NCBI RefSeq assembly: GCF_026914265.1
Contig: NC_069133.1
Location: forward strand, 47,477,417 to 47,541,416
Origin: Mya arenaria
Lineage: Eukaryota; Mollusca; Bivalvia; Myida; Myidae
Length of the DNA: 64,000 nt
Reading direction: 5' to 3'
This document shows positions 24,190 to 35,150 of the stretch, piece by piece. The notes under the pieces are model-generated. The model worked only from the letters and a program-made list of their open reading frames with translations, had not been told where the DNA came from and did not search any database. Numbering within the stretch: position 1 is the first letter of the stretch; each line of letters starts with the position of its first letter. Made by a program: the position numbers and the translations under genes.

Positions 24190-26730
24190 CTAAACACTAC
24201 ATCCACTAAATGTTACAAGGTCTTCTGTGATCCAGGAGGTCAACGTAGGGCAGCTGTTTACTAGGTAAACATCGAGAGGCAAAGAGCTTTTCCGTTCCCT
24301 GCAACACTTAATCACGCTTTGCACGAAAACTCGACAACATTCACGAACAACGTCTTGATCTTCTACATCAACTGTGAAATATTAAAACAGATATTTTGCA
24401 GGGGGTTAAAAAATTCGTCTTAAAAAGGTCTTATTTATATTCATCCTTAATCAACAAATTGATAAGCGTATGGAGATACAAAATAAACAAGTATAACAAT
24501 ACACATACAATCCATATGCATTGGCTGAATAGAAACAATCAAGTAAACAAAACAACTTTACATACCTACTCCCAAAAGCGGTATTGCAATAGACCTTTCC
24601 TGGTCTTGAAATCGATTCAACTTTAGAAATATGCTTTCGATGCTTTTTTGTAGATCTGTATTGTTTGAATTTGTGTTCCAAATCGGTGTGAATACATGGT
24701 ACAGAAATCGGACAGGTTTGTACTCTTGGTACTTGTCACAAAATGATCGAGCCACACGTCCTTCGACATTGACCTTTCTTAACGATGTGAACTTGACGGC
24801 TTTCCAGTAAGCAAATTTCACTGACAGACCGAATAAACCGCCATGTGGTTTGTCTTTGTACTCCGGACAAACAATGATATGAGCAGCTGCAACCCGTATA
24901 TCATCTTCTAGTACCTTAATTTTAGTTTTTCTGTTACAATCTAAAGTGTCTTTGCGCTCTTTCGTCCTACTTAATCTATTTCTTTTTTCCCGGATCGGCA
25001 TCGTTTCATTTCTAACAGTTTTATAAATTGGATCGGTATTGCTGTTTCTACTTCTTCTGTGATAACTATTATGAGCATCATCATAGTAGTTGTCTACTTC
25101 CTGTATCAGGCTTCTACTGTTAAACATAACTTCACCGGGCATTCTGCCTGCAACGCAATCATTATCAGATTGCACTCTTCTACTTTTAAACATAACTTCA
25201 CTGGGCAATCTGCCTGCAACGCAATCATTATCAGATTGCACTCTTCTACTTTTAAACATAACTTCACTGGGCAATCTGCCTGCAACGCAATCATTATCAG
25301 GTTGCACTCGAGCTGGCTTTAATACATCTTCGTCATATGGTTTCGGGATATTCAGCATTTCTGTCATACTTCTTGGAAGAATCTTTGTAAAGTAATTAAC
25401 GAGAAGCGTGACTCTTTTTGAGTTCACCTCAACAAAATAAATGTCAACCAAGGTGAAAGGATTCTGTGATATACGGCAAAATTCAGTTACAGCTCTTGCA
25501 TACTGAAATGCACAAATTTCCAGGTCGACTCCTGCAATACCTGTAAGCATGTATTACACATCAATGTAAAATTTAATACATTGATTAATAAAACGAGGTA
25601 TTAACAATAAGAACAAACTACCGTGTACCTGCCAAATAATGTTTATAAGAATTTGTAGGTATTCTAGCCATTACCTGAATATGCAAATGGGAAGGCAATT
25701 GACATCATCCTCTCCTTTTCTGCCATTTGCAACGCACTCAACATGTTCCTGAAAATGTTTTCCTCTTTATCTTTGTCATTATGAACTGGTATTGTTGGAT
25801 GTATGATATTTACATCTGTATCGCCGCCCTCTGTAAATGCGCATTGTGTCTCGGGATCGATCTTGGCTTTCATTAAATTGTCTTCATACTTTTGTCCGCC
25901 CTTTGATTTAAGATATTGAAACAGTTTTCCTCTGCCTTCGATACTTCCGGATTTTCTCATTACGCATGGATTCACAATGCAATCAGAGCTTGTTTCAAGG
26001 ATATCATTACAAACAACCTGTACCTTTCTTTTACTCTTTGATATCGGGAAGAATTGTGCGTCGTTTGCCTCTGATTTCTTATTATTATCTCTGGTGATAG
26101 ACACATCTCTCTCACAAAATACCCAGGTTCCACCTATAAAAATGATTTTAATAATAACCTATCAAACCTTAAGCTTAAATCAACATTCTGATACATGAAC
26201 ACATATGTTGATGATGGCCGTACTACTTTGCCTCATATTGCCATTGTCGACATGTTTTTTCACGTAAGATGACATACTTATGTGCATGTTAGTCTATTTT
26301 AAGGAACATGGAATGTCAACCGCTCATTTTAGTAATTATTATAAATCTATTTTAATTTACGTAAATTCAGCTCATTATTAAATTTTATCTCTTGTTTTTA
26401 ATACAATTATGTTATTTCCAAAACCGTGATCACCTAAATCCCCTGTGTAGCCAATATTTCTAAGTAACAATACAATAATTTGATAAGCATGCGGAGACTA
26501 TGTTAACTAGTTTCAATCGCTTTTCTAAATTTTAAATGGTTTTACTTTTGGCCCACGCTAAAATACTGACCCTACCTCTAGCGAGTCTTAAATACTGCTA
26601 AAAAAATTAATAAGTTAGACACAAATGCCTCCTCTTTTGTAATTGTTTTTCTGAATATAAAGAGAGAGCAAATTTGGACATCGCAAAATTAACAGAAAAG
26701 TTAATTTTATTGTAGATTACCTTCAGCCAT
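24190..26730 (-). CDS. Tandem macro-domain protein, copy B1
   Basis: Four coding exons on GT-AG boundaries: 26730-26721 (only ATGGCTGAAG), 26133-25675, 25540-24566 and 24371-24190. The sum is 1626 nt, 541 aa, with all phases consistent. The first macro domain lies at about residues 30-205 (VCNDI, CIVNPC, IAFPFAYSG spliced to IAGVD). A linker of about 140 aa is low in complexity and contains three 22-aa repeats. The second macro domain is at about 360-535 (DIRVAAAHIIVCPEY, GGLFGLS, AIPLLGV, VYLVNSC). Unlike the A copies, the first domain retains an asparagine in the VNP loop, so ADP-ribose binding is more plausible. The tiny first exon is supported by exact conservation in B2. Its neighbours are B2 in tandem and the A genes on the same strand. 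It is likely an ADP-ribose reader or hydrolase-like protein; activity is inferred. Confidence 0.8.
25111..25308 (-). repeat. 66-bp in-frame repeat in the B1 linker
   Basis: Three copies at 25111, 25177 and 25243, each encoding 22 aa around SDNDCVAGR. The related genes B2 and the truncated copy at 49 kb have one such unit (PDNDCVA). The repeat changes linker length by 22 aa per unit without breaking the frame. Confidence 0.92.
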
Positions 26731-27390
26731 TTCCTTTAAAAACCTATCCAGAAAAGAAAAATAAACAAAAATCATCAACTTTTCAAACTTCCTGTACAAC
26801 TTAAATATAAAACCCAGTGTATTGGTTGTATTAGATAAGATATACAACATGTAACAGTTCATAACTTCAAATGGTATGTTTACTTTGGGAGTATGATGAA
26901 TCGATAAGACAGGTTTTATTGGCAAGCATTTAATTTAAAGTAAGCCAGAATATGTTGTAATCGATTCATTTTATTACTGATAACACTTATTCGTTTGAAA
27001 TATTCCGCTCTAATCGATTTACAGAGGTTCGGTTTTCGAAAAAAAACAGGAGTACTTTTTAATCGCCATAAGTTAATCATTAAGCTTGGTTTATTGTTTT
27101 CCTTATCTGTATATACAGATAAAACAAGTACATTTCATGATTCAAAATCCAATCATAAAATACACATGTTTGAAATCGGCAATGATGGACGCATACATGG
27201 CCTGTGCAGGTTTATATAAAAACAACAATTAACAATTAACTGCATTTAAACTAGATCATATATAAATAAAATGGACTCCTTTCATACGATCAAATCAAAG
27301 GATGAGAGTACCTTTAAATGATCTATGGCGAGTTAAATCGAGTGGGTTGAAATGACATTTACCTTGACCTTTCGTGACCTTAATGAAAAG
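26731..27390. other. Upstream flank of B1, no gene seen
   Basis: Matches 33382-33905 upstream of B2, including the segment just before the tiny first exon. It would hold the promoter and any 5' untranslated sequence. I could not pick out a TATA box or start site with confidence. Confidence 0.5.
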
Positions 27391-28354
27391 TATTTAAGAA
27401 AGCTTGACATATCTACATAGCTTACTACAAATATTTAAGTAATTGCATACTTCTATCAAATAGTTGAAATGCATAACGTCATGTGCCCATTTAAACTGCT
27501 GCGATCTTAGCTTTTGGATTGTTTACCATGATAACCTGCAGGATGCCAGCTGTCCACCATCGCTAAAGATCAACTTCGGACTTCCTCCGACACAATATAC
27601 CAAGAAACGCCCTGGACAAAAAGTGCACACAAAAATCTTTAGAGACTGTGCTAAAATCAAATGCTTATGAAATTACTAATTCTGTAAAATTACGTCGCGA
27701 TATCAATAGTATTTAATCATTCGTAAAGAGACTCCTGAACAATTTTATATCATTTTATCAGTTTATTTCTTTAATTTGATTAAACGAATTGCTAATACTT
27801 AAACACATATAATCTTATGAAATATAACTTATTTATTTGTTTAACTAATATCGTTAAAATAAAAACATACATAAATACTGTGAAATTTTTCCTCCATATT
27901 TTTCTTAATAAAATTGAAACACATACAATAAATTTGGTTTAGAGCTTTTTTGGCGTACAGAAGTGAATGTACAGGCAGTCAGGGGCGTAGCTTGTCAAAT
28001 ATCAATGTGTAGGCTCTGTTGTTCTAGTGGGGTTTGGGGGCATGCCCCCCCCCCCATTTTTTTTTGAAATCCTATATCGCCGCAGCTGTATTTTGGGGCA
28101 TATTTTGGGATTATATATTTTATAATTTTGCAGTTTTTGCCAAGCTGAAAAGTATATTCCATACTTGTTCTAAAGCAGTTCAAATTTTCAACAAACAATA
28201 TCAGACTATATTTACGACATGAATATATAACCGACCATGTCAATAAAGGTAATCAGACAAAGAAACCGGAACTAGGTAGAAATCGTACAAATCAAACAAT
28301 TTTTGTAGCAAAGGCTACACTTGCTTCAGAAAAAATTAGCTTCCCGCACTTCCT

Positions 28355-29802
28355 TTAGCTTCCCGCGAATGTATTTATAACATTATTTATGTCGACGTCC
28401 AAGTCCTTGTGAAAATGCAGTAGTGCCAAAGATGACATCCTGTTTGTGCTCATGGTCGACCGCAAATAGTTTTTGATTCGCTTCATAGCACGAAACGATC
28501 GTTCGCATGATGCTGATGTCGGTGGCATTGTCAACAGTACTCCGGGAATGCCATAAATACACGGGTAAAAATCTTTGCTCGTCTGTTGGAGCGTATCTTG
28601 GAGCCGAGGCGGTCTACTCTCCGCGATATTCCACCGAACATTCACCTCGCAACTTCGTTACCGAAAGCTTATAACGAATGCTGGAGAATCGGCGCGACTC
28701 GACCACCTTGTTTCGCACAAAGTACGCGGTTTCGTATGCTGCTCCATTTCCTCTTTAGAGGTGGCATCTCGAGACAACCCGTCCACGAAAGCTGCTAGCC
28801 GTTTCGTAATCGAACATAAAACTTATGTCCTGGACAGTTGACATCATTGTCAAATACAAGAAATATTGGAGCTGTGAACCAAGGCGAGATTCAGGCAATG
28901 CGCTTGCTTTGCAGTGTACGTAGTAAGTATGCGGTGATCTTTCACGAACAAGAGCCTGAACTCCTCTATATTTCCCCGACATGTTTGATGCACCATCGTA
29001 ACACTGTGCTCGAACTTTTCAAACGTCAATGTCGGCTTCCTGGAGAAATGACATAATATTGGCACAAAGTTCAATTCATTTGACAGAGGCACACTGAACG
29101 AATCCCAAAAATTCCTCTCTTACTGTACCCTTATTGTCAACAAATCTGACACAGAGCGACAACTGTTCTTTAGTTGATTTATCGGTAGCTTCATCGACAA
29201 TAATTGCAAAGTATGGACAGTTCCGACAGCCGCTAAGAATCCTTTCCTTGACTTGTTCAGCGCAAATGTCAATAAATTCGTTTTGGATGTCAGGGGAAGT
29301 GTACGTGGCATTATACTTTGCTCTAGCTATGTGCTCCAACAGAATTTCATCATTGTGTGAAAATGCAGTAAGTATTGCGTAGAAATTATGTTTCCTCTGT
29401 ATGCCCTCATAGTGGTATGTTTTGCTTTGCACAGAGAACTATTATTTCAATTATTCTATGCAAGACATGTCTGCTATTCTCCACTGTTGTCCTAGCGGAG
29501 ACCGACAGTTTCTTGTTAATAGACTCACTTTTTCCAAACTGTTTGTCTTGATAACTTTCAGCTCGAGCGGAAGCATTATTATGACACGTTCCATTTTCAT
29601 GACGTTTAACCAACGATGACAAGTTCTTCCAATCAGTCATACCAGATGTAAACGTCTTCTCTCGGCCATCAGTACCTCCAAACAGGCAACAGTTCACACA
29701 ATATATCGCATCCTTTGACGTAGAATACCGCAACCATTTGTTCTCCAATAGCCATTTACCATTCAGTTTTCGTTGTTTGCTTCCAAATGTCATGTAAAGC
29801 AA
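28355..29802 (-). pseudogene. hAT transposase, broken by frameshifts and an internal deletion
   Basis: Read from 29802 downward: a TTF-type zinc finger (YCVNCCLFGG, CHNN), then a DUF4371/RNase-H-like part (VDEATDKSTKEQLSLCVRF) at 29432-29076. After a frame change comes the YDGASNMSGKYRG catalytic segment near 28990, then after a gap the C-terminal dimerisation domain (SCERSFRAMKRIK) at 28645-28355. The pieces lie in different frames, and about 100 bases between 28755 and 28645 do not connect the expected domains, so the middle of the protein is largely lost. It cannot encode an active transposase as it stands. Confidence 0.85.
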
Positions 29803-29887
29803 AATATTTAAATGTTAAACATTGTAGAGATAATTCTAGAATAATGGTTTCGGACGCACGAATGGATATTTTTTTTAATATATATAT

Positions 29888-29953
29888 GCTGTATCGAGGA
29901 ATCGAACCAGGTCGCTCGTGTGGCAGTCAAACATTATACCACTACACCACAGT
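29888..29953 (-). tRNA. tRNA-Gly(GCC)-like pseudogene or SINE head
   Basis: On the minus strand there is a good A box (tggtgtagtggtata), an anticodon loop CTGCCAC and a B box (ggttcgattcc). The acceptor stem pairs at 5 of 7 positions and the T stem at 3 of 5, and the molecule is only about 66 nt. I read it as a decayed tRNA copy lying inside the hAT element and not as an active gene. Confidence 0.4.
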
Positions 29954-30986
29954 CGATTAGCCAATTTTTAAGTTGTTAAACTAGTATATATTAATTTAAC
30001 ACATTTGTTTTGTATTAAGTACAATAAACATTTTATTTTTCAAAAATAAATTAGATCAAATGCAAATTTTAATTAAAAATTCAGATAAATAAAAGCAGTT
30101 GATACATATTTATTATGAGTATTTGTTAAATTATTTTATGTCATACGCTGTTCACACGTTGCAAGGTCAAACGCATTAAATTAAAAACTATGACAAAGAA
30201 ATGCAGTAGGCATACCTAAATGGGAATGGATAGGACAAACAAGACGACCAGGTTTCAGTCAGAAGACGTCGCTTTATTTCCTCATCAGTGGCACAGAAGT
30301 TAGAACCGCCAATATCCGGATATGGAGAGTCATGTCAAGTTGTTACAATTTCAAATCAAGCGCTCAAAAAACTTTGATCTGACTTCCTTGGTCGCTTGGA
30401 AATTTCGTTACCACACTTCTTCGAAGCAGTTATGAAAACCTTCGATTTTTTTAATAGTGTTATTAAATACGGACTTATTTTCATATTCGATGGGTACGCT
30501 GCAGATTAACACTATACCCCTTTCCCCCCTTACCCTTCAATTCTTATTGCATTTTTGAAATTTTTATTTTTTTCATTTTTAAGAAAAATGTGTAGGCACG
30601 TGCCTACAGTGCCTAAAGGAAGCTACGCTCATGTCAGTTGTATGTATAAAAGGATAGTCTAAATCCTTATGGCAATACATATAAATAGGTTTTACATTAT
30701 ATATTGGTGTTTGAATTTCTGAACACATCTAAAACTGTGCTATTCTTAACGTACAATACCATACAACACCAATCAAGTCAAAGGAAGCATGTACTTTTGA
30801 ACACTTCTATGAATGTCTCAACATCAATATTGAGAACAGTATCGAAGACATAACTAAAACTAAAATCATCTATGTTTTAATATTAAACAACCAGCCACTA
30901 TTTACAATACATGCTCCTAACCTAGTTATCAAAACGTACATAAAATTAAAACATTTGAAACATTTCGAATACACACTCTTAACACT

Positions 30987-33381
30987 TCACGCACTAAATG
31001 TTTTGAGGTCTTCTGCGATCCAAGAGGTCAACGTAGGGCAACTATTGACCAGGTATACATCGAGGGGCAAAGAGCTGTTCCTTTTCCTGCAACACTTAAT
31101 CACGCTTTGCACAAAAACTCGACAACATTCACGAACAACGTCTTGATCTTCTACATCAACTGTGAAATATTAAAACTGATATTATGTAGAGGTAAAACGT
31201 ATTCGTCTTAAAAAGGTCTTATTTATATTCATCCTATATCAACAAATTGATAAACGTATTGAGATTAAAAAATAAACGAGTATAACAATACACATACGAA
31301 CCATATGTATTGGCTGAATAGAAACAAAGACAAAATCAAGTAAACAAAACAACTTTACATACCTACTCCCAAAAGCGGTATTGCAACAGACCTTTCCTGG
31401 TTTTGAAATCGGTCCAACTTTAGAAATATGCTTTCGATGCAATTTTGTAGATCGGTATGGTTTGAATTTGTGTGCCAAATCGGTGTGAATACATGGTACA
31501 GAAATCGGACAGGTTTGTACTCTTCGTTCTTGTGACAAATTGATCGAGCCACACGTCTTTCGGCATTGACCTTTCTTAACGATGTGAACTTGACGGCTTT
31601 CCAGTAAACAAATTTTACTGACAGACTGAATACTCCACCATGTGGTTTTCCTTTGTACTCCGGACAAACAATGATATGAGCAGCTGCACCCCGTATATCA
31701 TCTTCTAGTACCTTAATTTTGGTATTTTTGTTACAATCTAAAGAGTCCTTGCGCTCTTTGGTGCTACTGAATTCATGACTTTCTTCACGAATCGGCATCG
31801 TTTCATTTCTAACAGTTTCATAAATGGGATCGGTATTGCTGTTTCTACTGTGGTGATCACTATGATGAGCTCCATCATTGTATTTGTCTTCTTTCTGTAT
31901 CGGGTTACCACTCATAATCGCAACTTCGCTAGTCGTTCGGCCTGCAACGCAATCATTATCAGGTGGCACTCGAGCTTGCTTAAATACAACTTCGTCATAT
32001 GATTTCGGAATATTCAACATTTCTGTCATACTCCTTGGAAGAAGCTCTTTAAAATATTGTACAAGAAGAATGACTTTATCCGAGTTTTCCTCAACAAAAT
32101 AAATGTCCGCCAAGACCAGAGGATTTTGTGATATACGACAGAATTCAGTTACAGCCCTTGCATACTGAAATGCACATACTTTCAGGTCCACTCCTGCTGT
32201 ACCTGTAAATATTTCATCCTCATTGATGTTAGTTTAGATACATCGATAAATAAAACGAGGTACTTAACAGTAAGAACAATTTACAGTGTACCTGACAAAT
32301 AATGTTTATAAGAATATAAAAGGAATGCTAGCCATTACCTGAATATGCAAATGGGAAGGCAATTGATATCATTCTCTCCTTTTCTGCCATTTGGAAGGCA
32401 CTTAACATGTTCCTGAAAATGTTTTCCTCTTTATCTTTGTCATTGTAAACTGGTATTGTTGGATGTATGATATTTACATCTGTATCGCCGCCCTCTGTAA
32501 ATGCGCATTGTGTCTCGGGATCGATCTTGGCTTTCATTAAAACGTCTTCATACTTTTGCCCGCCTTTTAATTTAAGGTATTGAAATAAGTCTCCCCTGCC
32601 TTCAATACTTCCGAATTTTCTTATTACACATGGATTCACAATGCAATCAGAACCAGAATTCAGGATATCATCACACACAACGTGTACCTTTCTGATACTC
32701 TTTGATATCGGGAAGAATTGTGCTTCTTTTTCATCTGATTTCTCTTTATTATCTCTTTTGATATACACATCTCTTACACAGAATTCTCTGGTTCCACCTA
32801 TAAAAATGTTTGTTATAATACATTATTAATCATTACAGCTGAAAACAATATTCTGCTACGTGAACACAGGCGTAGTTGATGATTGTACTACTTTACCTCA
32901 TATTGTCATTGTCGACATGTTTTCAACGAAAATGACATACAATCATAGGAAAATTGAATGTCAACTGCTCATTTTTTTTAACTAGTATTGATTTATTCCA
33001 ATTCACTTAATATACTACTGCGCATTTTTAAAATTCTATCTCGTTTTTAATAAAATTAAGTTATGTCCAAAACCACCTAAATCTCATGTTTTGCTGACAT
33101 AAGTACCCATTAAGTAATTTAAATGGCATGCATATTTATATATTAAAAAGTTCCAATCGGTTTACCGCCTTTTCACCTGATTTGAGTTTGACCATCACCT
33201 CAATACATACTGACACTACCTTCCGCGAGTCTTAAAAACACTGTTAAATGTATTTCAATAAGAAAGACGCCCATGCCTTGTCTCTTGTACTTGTTTCCTG
33301 AATATGAAGAAAAGTAAGCGTATTTGATCATGTCCAAAATAACGGAAAAGGTGTAAAGAAATGCAGATTACCTTCAGCCAT
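30987..33381 (-). CDS. Tandem macro-domain protein, copy B2
   Basis: Four coding exons: 33381-33372 (ATGGCTGAAG), 32797-32339, 32202-31363 and 31159-30987, in total 1482 nt and 493 aa, in phase throughout. The first macro domain is at about residues 30-205 (VCDDI, CIVNPC, IAFPFAYSG spliced to TAGVD). A linker with a single PDNDCVA unit follows, then the second macro domain at about 310-490 (DIRGAAAHIIVCPEY, GGVFSLS, AIPLLGV). The C-terminus is three residues shorter than in B1 because the stop arises earlier (EDLKTFSA). Exon lengths otherwise match B1 except for the linker. The frame is intact although a hAT element sits just beyond the 3' end, so B2 is probably functional. Confidence 0.8.
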
Positions 33382-33905
33382 TCCCTTTAAAAACCTATCC
33401 AGAAAAGATGAATTAACAAAAATGTTCAACCTTTCAAACTTCCTTTACCACTAAATTATAAAGAAATTAGAGTAATGGGTGTAATAGATAAGATATCAAG
33501 GTTGTAAGATTTGATATCTTAAAATGTTGTGTTTACTTTGGGGTATGATGAGGGTAGAAGTCACCTACAAGTTGACACATTTTATTGAAAGTAAGCCAGA
33601 ATATGTTGAAATCGGTTAATTTAATCACTGCTAACACTGATTTGTTCGATTTGAACGTGCGCTGAACGATTACAGCGGTTCGGTTTTCGAGTGGAAACTT
33701 GGGTGCCTTCAAAAAATCGCTAAAACTTAATCATGATGGGCCGCATACAAAGCCAGTGCAGGCTTATAAAAAAGATAAAGAATATTTACATTTAACAATT
33801 AGCTCCATTAAAACTATGTCATATATAAAATGACCCCTTTCGTACGATCAAAATCAAAATTTGAGAGTACATTTAGATAATCTATGGCGAATTTAATCGA
33901 GATAG

Positions 33906-34434
33906 TTCATCAACATGACTGCACTCAAGCACGATTGGCGTTATCAAAAATAAATATTATCAGTATAGTATTAACTTTTATCGAAGAAAAGTTTACATAC
34001 CATTCAACCTTGTGTGTGTGTGTTTCAAAACCTATGCTAATGATTTGTACTCGAAACCTGATTGAATTGTGTATTAGCACAGATTTATAAAACATCATTC
34101 GAACTCAGTTGCTTATTGCCCCTGCTTTAATTATATGAAGTACTTTTTATATACCCTTTCTGAAGTTCATGATTATTAAACAAATGATATTGGAAATAGT
34201 GAATAAGCGACCTAAAAACATAGAAACAGGCATTACATGAGTTGTTTTAGCAATGCTCGCGAATTCTAATTTGAGGTAAATAAATATATTGTTATTTACC
34301 TTTTGAGATACATTTTTTACAGGTACGCATAAGTGATCAAAAATATTATTATTATTATCATTGCTTGTTGCATCTTCGTCTGGTGTTTTCCATACCTAGT
34401 TCAAGTTTCTTTTATTTTACTCAGTATTTATGTA
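33906..34434. other. Intergenic, no gene seen
   Basis: AT-rich sequence beyond the B2 duplication unit. Only short open frames with no recognisable motif. Confidence 0.4.
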
Positions 34435-34590
34435 AAAAGCTACAGAAACATGCTCAGTAGCAAAAAGTTTAATCATAAACCCGGTTTAGTGGCAATGGGC
34501 AAACGCCAAAGACATAGAACAAAAAATCACAAACAAGAAACATAGGACAGCACAAAACTCTACAAATAGCACAGTGCATAAATACTATAT
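34435..34590 (+). repeat. Interspersed repeat, copy 1
   Basis: The block ctacagaaacatgctcagta through gcacaaaactctacaaatag recurs inverted at about 44030-44175. Its right end recurs at 47455-47510. It is probably one end of a longer transposon family. Confidence 0.6.
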
Positions 34591-34781
34591 ATATATAAAT
34601 TATAATTGGTTGATTATTTTTTTTCACTGTTTTTTTTTCATCTGTTTCCATCCTTTCAATATTAAAGCAGGCTTTTATCTCATTGTTTTTCTACTTAAAG
34701 TTTGGCCATCAATTTCACAAATGCCTTTATTTGCTTTTTCTTGATCTTTTGGCTAATTTCTTTCGTTCATATTGAATACTC

Positions 34782-35150
34782 AAGTTTACCATGCCATCGG
34801 TGTTTAGTTAACCATGCCATCGGAAAAAGTTTATCATGCCATCGGTTTTTACGTTTACCATGTCACCGGTATTACGTTTACCATCTGACCGGTTTAACGT
34901 TTACCATCTGACCGGTATAACGTTTACCATCTGACCGGTTTAACGTTTACCATCTGACCGGTTTAACGTTTACCATCTGACCGGTTTAACGTTTACCATC
35001 TGACCGGTTTAACGTTTACCATCTGACCGGTATAACGTTTAACATCTGATTGGTATTAAGTTTACCATGCTATCCGTATTTGGTTTGCCATGCCATCGGA
35101 ATCACATTTGCCATGCCATCGGTATTACGTTCACCGTGCCATCGGGATTA
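34782..35150. repeat. 23-bp minisatellite
   Basis: About 16 units. The outer units read catgccatcgg and the inner ones catctgaccgg, each followed by a ttaacgtttac-like half. The inner units are nearly identical while the edges are diverged, which is typical of an array homogenised from the centre. Confidence 0.88.

Larger units (their letters stand above)
22490..24460. repeat. 986-bp direct duplication spanning the last exon of B1
   Basis: 22490-23475 and 23476-24460 are near-identical at an offset of 986 bp. The aaggtcttctgtgatcca landmark is at 23231 and 24217. The partner unit around B2 has only one copy, so this duplication came after, or was lost from, one of the two tandem units. Confidence 0.88.
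22275..27390. repeat. Tandem duplication unit 1 (macro gene B1)
   Basis: Matches 27391-33905 in the same orientation. Shared landmarks include agcttgacat-tctacatagctt at the left, the whole gene, and the tctatggcga block at the right end. The unit is followed immediately by its partner, so this is a head-to-tail duplication. Confidence 0.8.
27980..30633 (-). mobile_element. Degraded hAT transposon (ZMYM1/DUF4371 type)
   Basis: The ends are imperfect inverted repeats: caggggcgtagctt at the left, and the complement of catgagcgtagctt at the right. The insertion point is clear because the uninterrupted sequence exists at about 22755 and 23740 (cagtcgtaatgtata). Target duplication is only weakly visible (cagt on both sides). 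The interior carries pieces of one transposase on the minus strand. Confidence 0.85.
27391..33905. repeat. Tandem duplication unit 2 (macro gene B2)
   Basis: Counterpart of 22275-27390. It is interrupted by a hAT transposon at 27980-30633. It also has about 115 bp of extra sequence at about 27538-27655 not present near 22415. Confidence 0.8.

Noticed and set aside
28575-29382. Plus-strand open frames opposite the hAT transposase
   Set aside because: They are antisense to recognisable transposase segments and have no motifs.
29888-29953. Functional tRNA-Gly gene
   Set aside because: Acceptor and T stems are poorly paired, and it sits in a dead transposon.
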